Positions 1 to 8,292 of a stretch of 30,183 nt of DNA are shown here, piece after piece. The notes beneath the pieces were generated by a model. That model made no database searches, was not told the DNA's origin, and saw nothing but the letters and a program-made list of their open reading frames with translations. The stretch comes from JAPSGM01 sp036556985. GTDB lineage: Bacteria; Chloroflexota; Limnocylindria; QHBO01. The translations under genes were made by a program, and so were the position numbers. The DNA lies in contig DATBIK010000062.1 of assembly GCA_036556985.1 (NCBI GenBank), positions 1 to 30,183 on the forward strand. The letters run 5' to 3'. Positions within the stretch are counted from its first letter, which is position 1, and every line of letters starts with the position of its first letter.

Positions 1-1550
<1,550 letters not shown>

Positions 1551-1556
1551 TGGTCG

Positions 1557-2135
1557 TCAGTGCTCCTTCGGGTTGTTCGCGACTTTGACGAGCGATGGGC
1601 GCAGGACCCGGTCGTACAGCCGGTACCCGCGCTGGAGCTCGTCGATCACTTCGTTGTCGGGATGGTCGGCGGTGTCCTCGTGGACGACCGCCTCGTGGAT
1701 GGTGGGGTCGAACTGCTGCCCGAGCGCCTCGATCGGCGACACGCCCTCGCTCTCGAGGACGCCACGCAGCTTGCGCTCCACCAGCCGCACGCCATCGACC
1801 CAGCCCTCATGGACGTCCTCCGGGACGTGCTCCAGGGCGCGGTCGAAGTCGTCGAGCACGGCGAGGAGCTTGCCGATGAGGGTGGCGTTCGCGAAGCGCG
1901 CCACGATCTCGCGGTCCTCCTCGTTCCGTCGCTTGTAGTTGCTGAAGTCGGCGGCCGCGCGCTGCCAGGCGCGGAGGTGCTCGTCGCCCTGCGCCCGCGC
2001 GTCCTCCAGCTGGTGGGTGAGCTCCTCGAGCTTGGCGATGAGCTCGGCGCGGGACGGGCCGCGGCCGCGCTCCTCGCGTCGGGTGTGCGGCTCGCGGCCC
2101 TCGCGGGCGTCGCCATTGGTCGGTCGGTCAGTCAT
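1557..2135 (-). CDS. grpE: Nucleotide exchange factor GrpE
   Basis: Exchange factor that releases ADP from DnaK and so resets the chaperone cycle. The preferred start (ATG at 2135) gives 192 aa. The N-terminus is charged and disordered, followed by a long coiled-coil helix (about residues 30-75, containing AAADFSNYKRRNEED) and a beta-rich head carrying the family signature GYRLYDRVLRPSLVKVA near the C-terminus. The length is normal. An in-frame ATG at 2147 would add four residues. I prefer 2135 because GGCGAG lies 5 bases upstream and because ATGACTGA couples this start to the hrcA stop, an 8-base overlap. It is followed 6 bases later by dnaK. Confidence 0.96.
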   Translation of the reverse strand: MTDRPTNGDAREGREPHTRREERGRGPSRAELIAKLEELTHQLEDARAQGDEHLRAWQRAAADFSNYKRRNEEDREIVARFANATLIGKLLAVLDDFDRALEHVPEDVHEGWVDGVRLVERKLRGVLESEGVSPIEALGQQFDPTIHEAVVHEDTADHPDNEVIDELQRGYRLYDRVLRPSLVKVANNPKEH

Positions 2136-3237
2136 CGGTCTCGCCATGGTGGCTGGTGATCAGCTCGTTCATGAGGGTGGACAGGTAGCGCACCGTGCGG
2201 ATGGCCCGCGGATACGGCATGCGGGTCGGTCCCAGGACACCCAGCATGCCGAGTGCCTGATCCGGCTCGCCATAGGGTGCGAAGACGAGGCTCACCTCGT
2301 GCATCGCGTCGATCGTGTTCTCGTGCCCGATGATGACGTGCACGCCCTGGCGCCGGGCCAGCATCGGGATGAGCTGCTCCAGGAAGTCGGAGCGCTGGAG
2401 CACCTCCAGCACACCGCGCAGCTTCGAGCCCTGCGCGAATTCCGGCTGCTCGAGAACGTTGGCCAGCCCGTCGGTGATGATCTCCTCGACGACGACGCCA
2501 TCCGCCTCCTCGAGCAGTCCGGCGATCGTCTCGCCGATGAGGGCCTCCAGCGCGCCGCGCTTCGCCGTCCGACGCCGCACCGCCGGCGCCGCCTGCCCGG
2601 TGAGATCCGCGTTCAGGCTCGCCGCCGCGGCATCGAGCTCGGCCTGGCCGATGGACGCGTCCTGGCTGAGGCGGTCGACGGCTCCGCGATCGAGGCGGCG
2701 CTGCACGACGTTGCCGTCAACGAGCACGAGGACGCACAGCCGGTTGCCGTCCGCCAGCTGGACGAGCTGAACGTGTCCGAATCGGGCGCGTCGCGATCGG
2801 GCCGGCGTGACGACCGATGCGGAGCGGGTGCTCCCGGCCAGGATGCTCGCCGCCAGCCGCAGCCACTCGTTGCTCGTGAGCTGAACCTGCTGGAACTGGT
2901 GGCGGATCATCAGCTGATCGGCGCGGTCGAGCTGCGCCTCGCGCATGAGTGCCTCGACGTAGATGCGGTAGCCGAGGTCCGAGGGCACGCGGCCCGCGCT
3001 CGTGTGCGGGTGGCTCAGCAGGCCGAGCGCCTCGAGCTCCGCCATCGCGCTGCGGATGGTGGCCGGGCTCACGCCCAGTCGGTGGCGCTCGACGAGTGTC
3101 TTGGACCCGACCGGGATGGCCGTCAGGACGTAGTCCTCGACGACGGCGCGCAGCACCGACTGCTGCCGCTCGGTGAGGTCGATCGCCGCCCGCACCGGAG
3201 CGGTTCGATCCTCGTGCAGCCGGGGCTGTCCGTGCAT
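2128..3237 (-). CDS. hrcA: Heat-inducible transcription repressor HrcA
   Basis: Repressor of class I heat-shock genes. It binds the CIRCE operator and needs GroEL for activity. An N-terminal winged helix (LTERQQSVLRAVVEDYV and SPATIRSAMAELEALGLL) is followed by the family hallmark HTSAGRVPSDLGYRIYVEAL and a GAF-like regulatory domain. Several in-frame starts exist. I choose ATG at 3237 (369 aa) because GGAGG sits 4 bases upstream. ATG at 3267 would lie only 4 bases from the CIRCE element, and ATG at 3321 lies upstream of CIRCE, inside the promoter. HrcA is usually about 340-350 aa, so the N-terminus is slightly long. It is first in hrcA-grpE-dnaK and self-regulating by position. Confidence 0.95.
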   Translation of the reverse strand: MHGQPRLHEDRTAPVRAAIDLTERQQSVLRAVVEDYVLTAIPVGSKTLVERHRLGVSPATIRSAMAELEALGLLSHPHTSAGRVPSDLGYRIYVEALMREAQLDRADQLMIRHQFQQVQLTSNEWLRLAASILAGSTRSASVVTPARSRRARFGHVQLVQLADGNRLCVLVLVDGNVVQRRLDRGAVDRLSQDASIGQAELDAAAASLNADLTGQAAPAVRRRTAKRGALEALIGETIAGLLEEADGVVVEEIITDGLANVLEQPEFAQGSKLRGVLEVLQRSDFLEQLIPMLARRQGVHVIIGHENTIDAMHEVSLVFAPYGEPDQALGMLGVLGPTRMPYPRAIRTVRYLSTLMNELITSHHGETDD

Positions 3238-3271
3238 CGCGCCTCCGCTCTCGCGTTCGTTCGTCATCGGT

Positions 3272-3298
3272 TTGGCACTCTCGGGTGGAGAGTGCCAA
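3272..3298. promoter_or_regulatory. CIRCE operator (HrcA binding site)
   Basis: TTGGCACTC, nine bases, then GAGTGCCAA: a perfect 9-bp inverted repeat with the canonical 9-base spacer. The family consensus is TTAGCACTC-N9-GAGTGCTAA, so each arm differs by one compensated base. It lies just downstream of the predicted start of transcription and 34 bases upstream of the chosen hrcA ATG, the usual position for HrcA repression. Confidence 0.96.
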
Positions 3299-3311
3299 TC
3301 GGGGTCGCCGC

Positions 3312-3341
3312 ATGGTACCAATCCGCGGTCGCCGATGTCAA
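3312..3341 (-). promoter_or_regulatory. Housekeeping-sigma promoter of hrcA-grpE-dnaK
   Basis: Read on the minus strand, a perfect -35 TTGACA (3341-3336) is followed 18 bases later by a -10-like TACCAT (3317-3312). Transcription would begin near 3305, immediately before the CIRCE operator. The alignment of -35, -10 and operator supports a SigA-type promoter blocked by HrcA. Confidence 0.75.
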
Positions 3342-3358
3342 CGCGCGGGCTGAGGCCC

Positions 3359-3364
3359 TAGCAT
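3359..3364 (+). promoter_or_regulatory. -10 box for a leaderless message at 3371
   Basis: TAGCAT (TAnnnT type) ends exactly six bases before the ATG at 3371, and there is no Shine-Dalgarno between them. This is the spacing expected when the first transcribed base is the A of the start codon. No good -35 is visible. The same TAGCAT box precedes the GTG at 27377. Confidence 0.55.
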
Positions 3365-3370
3365 CTGCCC

Positions 3371-3931
3371 ATGCGGCTCTTTGGTGCCCTCGCCAACCTT
3401 GCCCTGCGCGCGAGCATCGTGGGCGTGCTGGCCGAGGCACTGGCCCGGCCCGACGACCCTCGCTACCGAGGCAAGGCGATCGGCACGCGCGGACTGGTCA
3501 TGATCCCGCTCTCCCTGGTGGTGCCGCTCGCCCACCTCGCCCGCCGAAGCTCGGTCCCTGCGCGCGCGTACCCGGTGTGGACCGACAACCTGTGGCTGTC
3601 GATCTTCGCCCTGGATCTCGCCGGCAACCACTTCGACTGGTACGACCGATACCGCTACTTCGACGCCATCCCCCACGCCCACGGCACCGGCGCGGCGACG
3701 GTCGTGGCCGCGGAGCTGCTGGACCTGCCACCGCTCAGCGCGGTGGGTCTCGCCCAGCTGGGCCACATCCTTCTCGAGGCGCAGGAGTACTACAGCGACG
3801 TGTGGTTCGGCCTGCGGAACGTGCGCGGCACGTGGGACACCGTCAACGACCTCCTCGCCGGGGCGACCGGCTCGGCCGCGTACGCGGCTGCGCTGGCGGT
3901 GGCTCGCCGGCGCCGAGGGCGTCGGCGCTGA
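3371..3931 (+). CDS. DUF2238/YjdF-like integral membrane protein
   Basis: A 186-residue membrane protein of unknown function. Hydrophobic segments lie near residues 10-25, 42-57, 72-85 and 105-125. The conserved-looking part is polar for a membrane protein: HFDWYDRYRYFD, then HAHGTG, then an EYYSD stretch and WDTVNDLLAGATGS. This order of His/Asp/Glu motifs (YDR..FD...H..G, then E...SD, then WDT.ND) matches what I know of DUF2238 (YjdF-type) proteins, whose activity is unknown. The clustering suggests a metal or catalytic site facing the membrane surface, which is inference. The start is ATG at 3371, probably leaderless. The 3' end overlaps the convergent ASCH gene by 89 bases. Confidence 0.8.
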   Translation: MRLFGALANLALRASIVGVLAEALARPDDPRYRGKAIGTRGLVMIPLSLVVPLAHLARRSSVPARAYPVWTDNLWLSIFALDLAGNHFDWYDRYRYFDAIPHAHGTGAATVVAAELLDLPPLSAVGLAQLGHILLEAQEYYSDVWFGLRNVRGTWDTVNDLLAGATGSAAYAAALAVARRRRGRRR

Positions 3932-4529
3932 GAGCGTCTACGCTGAGAGCGTCTGCGCTGAGGGCGTCGAGCACGGCCCGTCCGCGCGGGGAGAGGCGGT
4001 ACCCGCGCTCGAGGCTCTCGGTCAGGCCCAGCTCCTTCAGCTTGCGCACGTCGAGCTTGAACGGCAGCCGCTCGCGGCCGAGGGAGGCGGCGAGCTCGAC
4101 CGCCTTCGTGGCGGGCTGCTCGCCGATCGCGCGCAGCGTCGCCGCGGTCCACGGCCCGTGGCGGCTGGCCCCGTCGAGCCGCTCGAGCCGGCCTCGGAGC
4201 GCGGCCAGCTCCGCGGCATCGGGAAGGGCCTCGCGCAGGCGCACGCGCGGGTCCGGCCCGACGAGGCCGAGCTCGATCCGGTAGATCTCGCCCGCCGTCC
4301 GCCGATCGAGGAGATTGAGCAGGCTCGGCCGGTCGGCGAAGCCTGCGCGGCGCGCCTCGTCCTCGGAGATGTCGTCCGCCGCGACGACGCGCACGTCCCC
4401 GAAACCGATGACGCCGATCGCGGTGCGCTGCGAGCCGCCGGGTCGCACTCGCGGGCGCTCCCAGCGGCGGAAGGCGAGGTCGACCCGTCCCTCCGCGATC
4501 GCGGCGAGCACGTCAGGCCGGAGCAGCAC
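3843..4529 (-). CDS. ASCH/PUA-like domain protein with C-terminal helical region
   Basis: The N-terminal half (VLLRPDVLAAIAEGRVDLAF, then RRWERPRVRPGG and AIGVIGFGDV) looks like an ASCH domain, a PUA-like beta-barrel family thought to bind RNA or nucleotides. The second half (GPWTAATLRAIGEQPATKA to LTESLERGYRLSPRGRAVL) looks like a small winged-helix module. Function is unknown. I prefer GTG at 4529 (228 aa) because the ASCH core begins there. The longer ATG at 4577 would overlap hemW by 65 bases, against 17 for this one. The tail contains pentapeptide repeats (LSADA type) encoded by a 15-bp DNA tandem repeat, and it overlaps the convergent gene's 3' end. It is last in the lepA-hemW run. Confidence 0.8.
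   Translation of the reverse strand: MLLRPDVLAAIAEGRVDLAFRRWERPRVRPGGSQRTAIGVIGFGDVRVVAADDISEDEARRAGFADRPSLLNLLDRRTAGEIYRIELGLVGPDPRVRLREALPDAAELAALRGRLERLDGASRHGPWTAATLRAIGEQPATKAVELAASLGRERLPFKLDVRKLKELGLTESLERGYRLSPRGRAVLDALSADALSVDALSADALGAGEPPPAQPRTRPSRSPRRGGR
3912..3971. repeat. 15-bp tandem repeat, four copies
   Basis: Units begin at 3912, 3927, 3942 and 3957. The two middle units (GCTGAGAGCGTCTAC and GCTGAGAGCGTCTGC) differ by one base and the outer two are more diverged. The repeat is in frame in the minus-strand ASCH gene, giving LSADA-like pentapeptides. It also contains the TGA stop of the plus-strand gene (3929-3931). Confidence 0.85.
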
Positions 4530-5703
4530 CGTCGACGAACGCCACGAGCGCCTCGCTGGCCATGAGCCGCCCGGCATCGGTCAGGCGCAGCCGATCGGCG
4601 TCCAGCTCGAGCAGGCCGGCCGTCACCGTGTCGCGCACCGGTCCCGGATACGTCGCGACGGGGTCGCGTCCGAACTCGGCGGCGAACGCCCGGCGGTCAA
4701 TGCCATCCACCCGTCGCAGGCCGAGCGCCACCGCCTCCCAGGCGCGGGTGGCAGGATCGAGCGCCTCGTGACCGGCCTCCGGGCTCGTCCCCGCCTGCAC
4801 CGCCCCGAGGTAAGCGTCGAGGTCGCGCGTGTTCCACGAGCGCCGCGCCGCCCCGTCGTACGAGTGCGCGCCGGCGCCGATGCCGGTGTAGGGTCGGCGC
4901 GCCCAGTACGCCGCGTTGTGGCGCGACGCGAAGCCAGGCCGCGCCCACGACGAGAGCTCGTAGTGCGCGAAGCCGGCGGCGGCGAGCAGCTCCTCGGCGA
5001 GGCGGTACTGCGCGGCGGCGAGCCCATCGTCCTGCCGCGCCGCGACCCGGGCCCGCCAACGCAGCGCCCCCGGGCGCGGCGGAGCAGCCCATTCGTCCGG
5101 CGCCAGCGCGAGCTGCAGCGCGTACAGCGAGAGGTGCTCCGGCTGGAGCGCGATGGCGGCCCGCAGCGTGCGACGCCAGGCCCCGAGTCCCTGGCCGGGG
5201 ATCCCGTAGATGAGGTCGAGGCTGACGTTCCCGAAGCCCGCGACCCGCGCGGCACCGAACGCGGCCCGCACCTCGGCCGCGGTGTGGCCCCGCGCCAGGG
5301 TTCGCAGGTCGGCGTCGCGCAGCGACTGCGCACCCAGCGACACGCGCGTCACCCCCGCCGCCCGCAGGCCGAACCAGTCCGGCGCCTCCCGCACCGATGG
5401 ATTCGCCTCCAGCGTCACCTCTCCCGGGCGGCGCCCCCAGTGCGCGACCGCCGCCGCCACGATCCGCGCCACGTCCGCGGTCGGCAGCAGCGACGGCGTC
5501 CCGCCGCCGAAGTACACCGTCTCGAGCACGCCCGACGGCCGCACGCTCGCCAGCTCGGCCAGCAGCGCATCGACGTAGCGTGGGATGTCCGCTCCCCGCC
5601 CACCGACGGTCACGAAATCGCAGTACGCGCACACCAGCCGGCAGAACGGCACGTGCACGTACAGGTGGTGACTGGCTGTCGAGCGGCGTGGGTCGGGTGG
5701 CAT
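4513..5703 (-). CDS. hemW: Radical SAM heme chaperone HemW (coproporphyrinogen oxidase-like)
   Basis: Radical SAM protein related to HemN. HemW is a heme chaperone that delivers heme to respiratory enzymes rather than an oxidase. The 396-aa product has the 4Fe-4S motif C21-x3-C25-x2-C28 followed by DF, then YFGGGTPSLL, LEANPS, SLGAQS and DLIYGIPGQ, and the HemW-type region SRHNAAYW with YTGIGAGAHSY. The start ATG at 5703 has no strong Shine-Dalgarno. Upstream, a strong stem-loop (5739-5790) separates it from the CPBP-like gene. Its position next to lepA and close to hrcA is a conserved arrangement, which favours HemW over HemN. Confidence 0.95.
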   Translation of the reverse strand: MPPDPRRSTASHHLYVHVPFCRLVCAYCDFVTVGGRGADIPRYVDALLAELASVRPSGVLETVYFGGGTPSLLPTADVARIVAAAVAHWGRRPGEVTLEANPSVREAPDWFGLRAAGVTRVSLGAQSLRDADLRTLARGHTAAEVRAAFGAARVAGFGNVSLDLIYGIPGQGLGAWRRTLRAAIALQPEHLSLYALQLALAPDEWAAPPRPGALRWRARVAARQDDGLAAAQYRLAEELLAAAGFAHYELSSWARPGFASRHNAAYWARRPYTGIGAGAHSYDGAARRSWNTRDLDAYLGAVQAGTSPEAGHEALDPATRAWEAVALGLRRVDGIDRRAFAAEFGRDPVATYPGPVRDTVTAGLLELDADRLRLTDAGRLMASEALVAFVDGAAPA

Positions 5704-5738
5704 GGGCTGCCTAGGGCATCATCCGAAGTCGAGGGCGT

Positions 5739-5790
5739 GCCGGCACCCGGCCGCTCGATGTTGCGAAGCCAGCGGAGGCCGGGTGGCGGC
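5739..5790 (-). other. Strong stem-loop upstream of hemW
   Basis: Arms 5739-5752 and 5777-5790 are 14 bases each and pair at 13 of 14 positions, with a 24-base loop that can pair further (CGCT with AGCG). It sits between the stop of the CPBP-like gene and the hemW ATG, both on the minus strand. There is no U-run after it, so it is a poor classical terminator. It may stabilise or attenuate the transcript. Confidence 0.65.
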
Positions 5791-5801
5791 GCGCCATCAA
5801 C

Positions 5802-6470
5802 TCAGATCGGTCGCGCGCGCAGCCGTCCTCCGGCAAAGGCGAACAGCGCCGCGATGACCGCGAAGTGGGCGACCATGGCCGGCACCACCGATCCGGTCTC
5901 GATGACGATCCAGCCGAGCGCGTAGCCGAGGATCACCGAGCCGATGAGGAAGTACCACAGCCGCTCGCGCCACAGCCGACGCTGGGCGAGCCCATACAGC
6001 AGCGCCTGCAGCACGACCGCCGTCGTCACCCCGCCGGGCAGCTCGGCGAAGATCAGCATGCCGAGCACGATCGAGCGGAACTGGAGCTCGTCGGCGACCG
6101 CGCTGGCCGCGGCGCCCAGCAGCCGCGTGGGCAGCAGCGGGGTCGGCAGCGGGGTGATGCCGCCGTACCAGCGAAAGGCGAAGGCCACCGCGTTGAGGAT
6201 CGCGACCGCGCTGAAGGCGAGGAGGATGGGCAGCGCCTTGTCCGGGTCGCCGGGCGCCAGGAACAGCTCCCCGCGGCCGTTGGGCAGGATGATGACGATG
6301 CCGATGGCGAAGCCGATGACGAGGCCGTAGTAGGACAGCGGCCCCATCCACGGGTAGCGGTAACGGAAGTAGTCGGAGCGCATGATCCGCTCCGAGTCGA
6401 AGCGCAGCAGGACGAGGAAGATCGTCAGCCCCAACGCGATCGAAAGGCGCAGTGACTGCTCGAAGTCCAC
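5802..6470 (-). CDS. CPBP-family-like intramembrane protease (degenerate motif)
   Basis: A 222-aa polytopic membrane protein with about six hydrophobic segments. Around residues 127-132 it carries DELQFR, where CPBP (Rce1/Abi-type) glutamate proteases have EExxxR. A later helix carries H202 in VPAMVAHF, where the family has a conserved His. The first catalytic Glu is therefore Asp, which may reduce or alter activity. The start is GTG at 6470, directly abutting the lepA stop (TAG at 6471-6473) with no gap, so translation is probably coupled. CPBP members are linked to prenyl-protein processing or bacteriocin immunity, but no substrate is evident here. Assignment is moderately sure; function is open. 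Confidence 0.75.
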   Translation of the reverse strand: MDFEQSLRLSIALGLTIFLVLLRFDSERIMRSDYFRYRYPWMGPLSYYGLVIGFAIGIVIILPNGRGELFLAPGDPDKALPILLAFSAVAILNAVAFAFRWYGGITPLPTPLLPTRLLGAAASAVADELQFRSIVLGMLIFAELPGGVTTAVVLQALLYGLAQRRLWRERLWYFLIGSVILGYALGWIVIETGSVVPAMVAHFAVIAALFAFAGGRLRARPI

Positions 6471-8282
6471 CTAGCCGGCCTCGTTCACGCGCAGCACGGC
6501 GAGGAAGGCTTCCTGCGGGATCTCGACCGAGCCGATGCGCTTCATCCGCTGCTTGCCCTCCTTCTGCTTCTCGAGGAGCTTGCGCTTGCGCGTCACGTCG
6601 CCGCCGTAGCACTTGGCGAGGACGTTCTTGCGCATGGCCCGGATCGTCTCGCGGCTGATGATATGCGAGCCGATGGCGGCCTGGACCGGCACTTCGAACA
6701 TCTGCCGCGGGATGAGCTCCTTCAGCTTCTCGACGAGCGCCTTGCCCTGGCGGTAGGCGTTGGACCGATGCACGATCAGGGAGAGGGCGTCGACCGGCTC
6801 CGCGTTCACGAGCACGTCGAGCTTCACGAGGTCGCCTGGCCGGTAGCCGAGGTAGTGGTAGTCGAGGCTGGCGTACCCCGACGAGCGGCTCTTGAGCTGG
6901 TCGTAGAAGTCGATGATGAGCTCGCCGAGCGGCATCTCGAAGTGGAGGTTCACCCGCCTCGGGTCGAGGTACTCCATGTTGCGGAACTCGCCGCGCCGGC
7001 CGGTGGCCAGCTCCATGATCGGCCCGATGTAGTCGGTGGGCGTGATGACGTCGGCCGCCACCCACGGCTCGCTGATCTGCTCGATCTCGCCCGGGGGCGG
7101 CATCTGGGCCGGGTTGTCGACCACGACCTCCTCGGCCGAATGGTGGGTCGTGACCCGGTACTCGACCGATGGTGCCGACGCGATGAGGTCGAGGTCGAAC
7201 TCGCGCTCGAGGCGCTCCTGGACGATCTCCATGTGGAGCAGGCCCAGGAAGCCGCAGCGGAAGCCGAAGCCGAGCGCCACGCTCGACTCGGGCTCGTAGA
7301 CGAAGCTCGCGTCGTTGAGGTGCAGCTTGTCGAGCGCGTCGCGCAGGAGCGGGTACTCGTCGCCGCGCATCGGGTAGATGCCGGCGAAGACGAGCGGGAG
7401 TGCCTCCTGGTAGCCCGGGAGCGGCTGCGGGGCGGGGCGGTCGGCATCGGTCAGCGTGTCGCCAACACGGGCATCGGCGATGGACTTCAGGCCGGAGGCG
7501 ACGTAGCCCACCTCGCCGGCGGTGAGGCTGGGGGTCGGCACCGGCTGCGGCCGGAAGTAGCCGAGCTCCAGTATGTCGCTCTGCGCGCCGGTGGCCATGA
7601 AGCGGATGCGCTCGTGCTCGTGCAGCGTGCCGTTCGCCACCCGCACGTAGGCCACCACCCCCTTGTACGGGTCGTAGTGGCTGTCGAACACGAGCGCCTG
7701 CAGCGGGGCGTCGCCGTCGCCGCGTGGCGGCGGGATGCGGCTGACGATGGCCTCCAGGATCTCCGGCACGCCGGTGCCCTCCTTGGCCGATGCCAGGATG
7801 ACCTCCTCGCGCGGGATGGCGAGCGTGTCCTCCAGCTCGGCGATGACCATCTCGGCATCGGCGCTGGGCAGGTCGATCTTGTTGAGGACCGGGATGATGA
7901 CGAGGTCGTGGGCCATGGCCAGGTGCACGTTGGCCAGCGTCTGGGCCTCGATCCCCTGGCTGGCGTCCACCACGAGGATCGCCCCCTCGCAGGCCTGCAG
8001 GGATCGGCTCACCTCGTAGGTGAAGTCGACGTGGCCGGGCGTGTCGATGAGGTTGAGCGCGTACGTCTCGCCGTCCGTGGCGTCGTAATGGAGGCGGACC
8101 GCTCGGGCCTTGATCGTGATCCCCTTCTCGCGCTCGAGCTCCATCGAGTCGAGCACCTGCGAGGTCATCAAACGCCTGTCGATGGTGTGCGTGGCCTCCA
8201 GCAGCCGGTCGGCGAGCGTCGACTTGCCGTGGTCGATGTGCGCGACGATGCTGAAGTTGCGGATGCGCTCCGGGGGGATCAC
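6471..8282 (-). CDS. lepA: Elongation factor 4 (LepA), ribosomal GTPase
   Basis: Translational GTPase acting on the ribosome, implicated in back-translocation and 30S assembly. The 603-aa product has the P-loop AHIDHGKST (14-22), G3 DTPGHVDF (80-87) and G4 NKID (about residue 134), the EF-G-like domains, and the LepA C-terminal region with [14 protein letters not shown]. The length is typical. The start is GTG at 8282, 10 bases after the upstream VanW-family gene stops. It is followed with no gap by the CPBP-like gene and then hemW. lepA-hemW adjacency is widely conserved. Confidence 0.98.
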   Translation of the reverse strand: MIPPERIRNFSIVAHIDHGKSTLADRLLEATHTIDRRLMTSQVLDSMELEREKGITIKARAVRLHYDATDGETYALNLIDTPGHVDFTYEVSRSLQACEGAILVVDASQGIEAQTLANVHLAMAHDLVIIPVLNKIDLPSADAEMVIAELEDTLAIPREEVILASAKEGTGVPEILEAIVSRIPPPRGDGDAPLQALVFDSHYDPYKGVVAYVRVANGTLHEHERIRFMATGAQSDILELGYFRPQPVPTPSLTAGEVGYVASGLKSIADARVGDTLTDADRPAPQPLPGYQEALPLVFAGIYPMRGDEYPLLRDALDKLHLNDASFVYEPESSVALGFGFRCGFLGLLHMEIVQERLEREFDLDLIASAPSVEYRVTTHHSAEEVVVDNPAQMPPPGEIEQISEPWVAADVITPTDYIGPIMELATGRRGEFRNMEYLDPRRVNLHFEMPLGELIIDFYDQLKSRSSGYASLDYHYLGYRPGDLVKLDVLVNAEPVDALSLIVHRSNAYRQGKALVEKLKELIPRQMFEVPVQAAIGSHIISRETIRAMRKNVLAKCYGGDVTRKRKLLEKQKEGKQRMKRIGSVEIPQEAFLAVLRVNEAG

Positions 8283-8292
8283 GCGCCCGAGT

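Noticed and set aside
3912..3971. CRISPR-like repeat array
   Set aside because: The units are directly adjacent 15-bp in-frame repeats with no spacers and no cas genes.
1939..4284. Long plus-strand open frame across grpE, hrcA and the ASCH gene (781 codons)
   Set aside because: It runs through four real genes and the hrcA promoter, with shadow-type composition.
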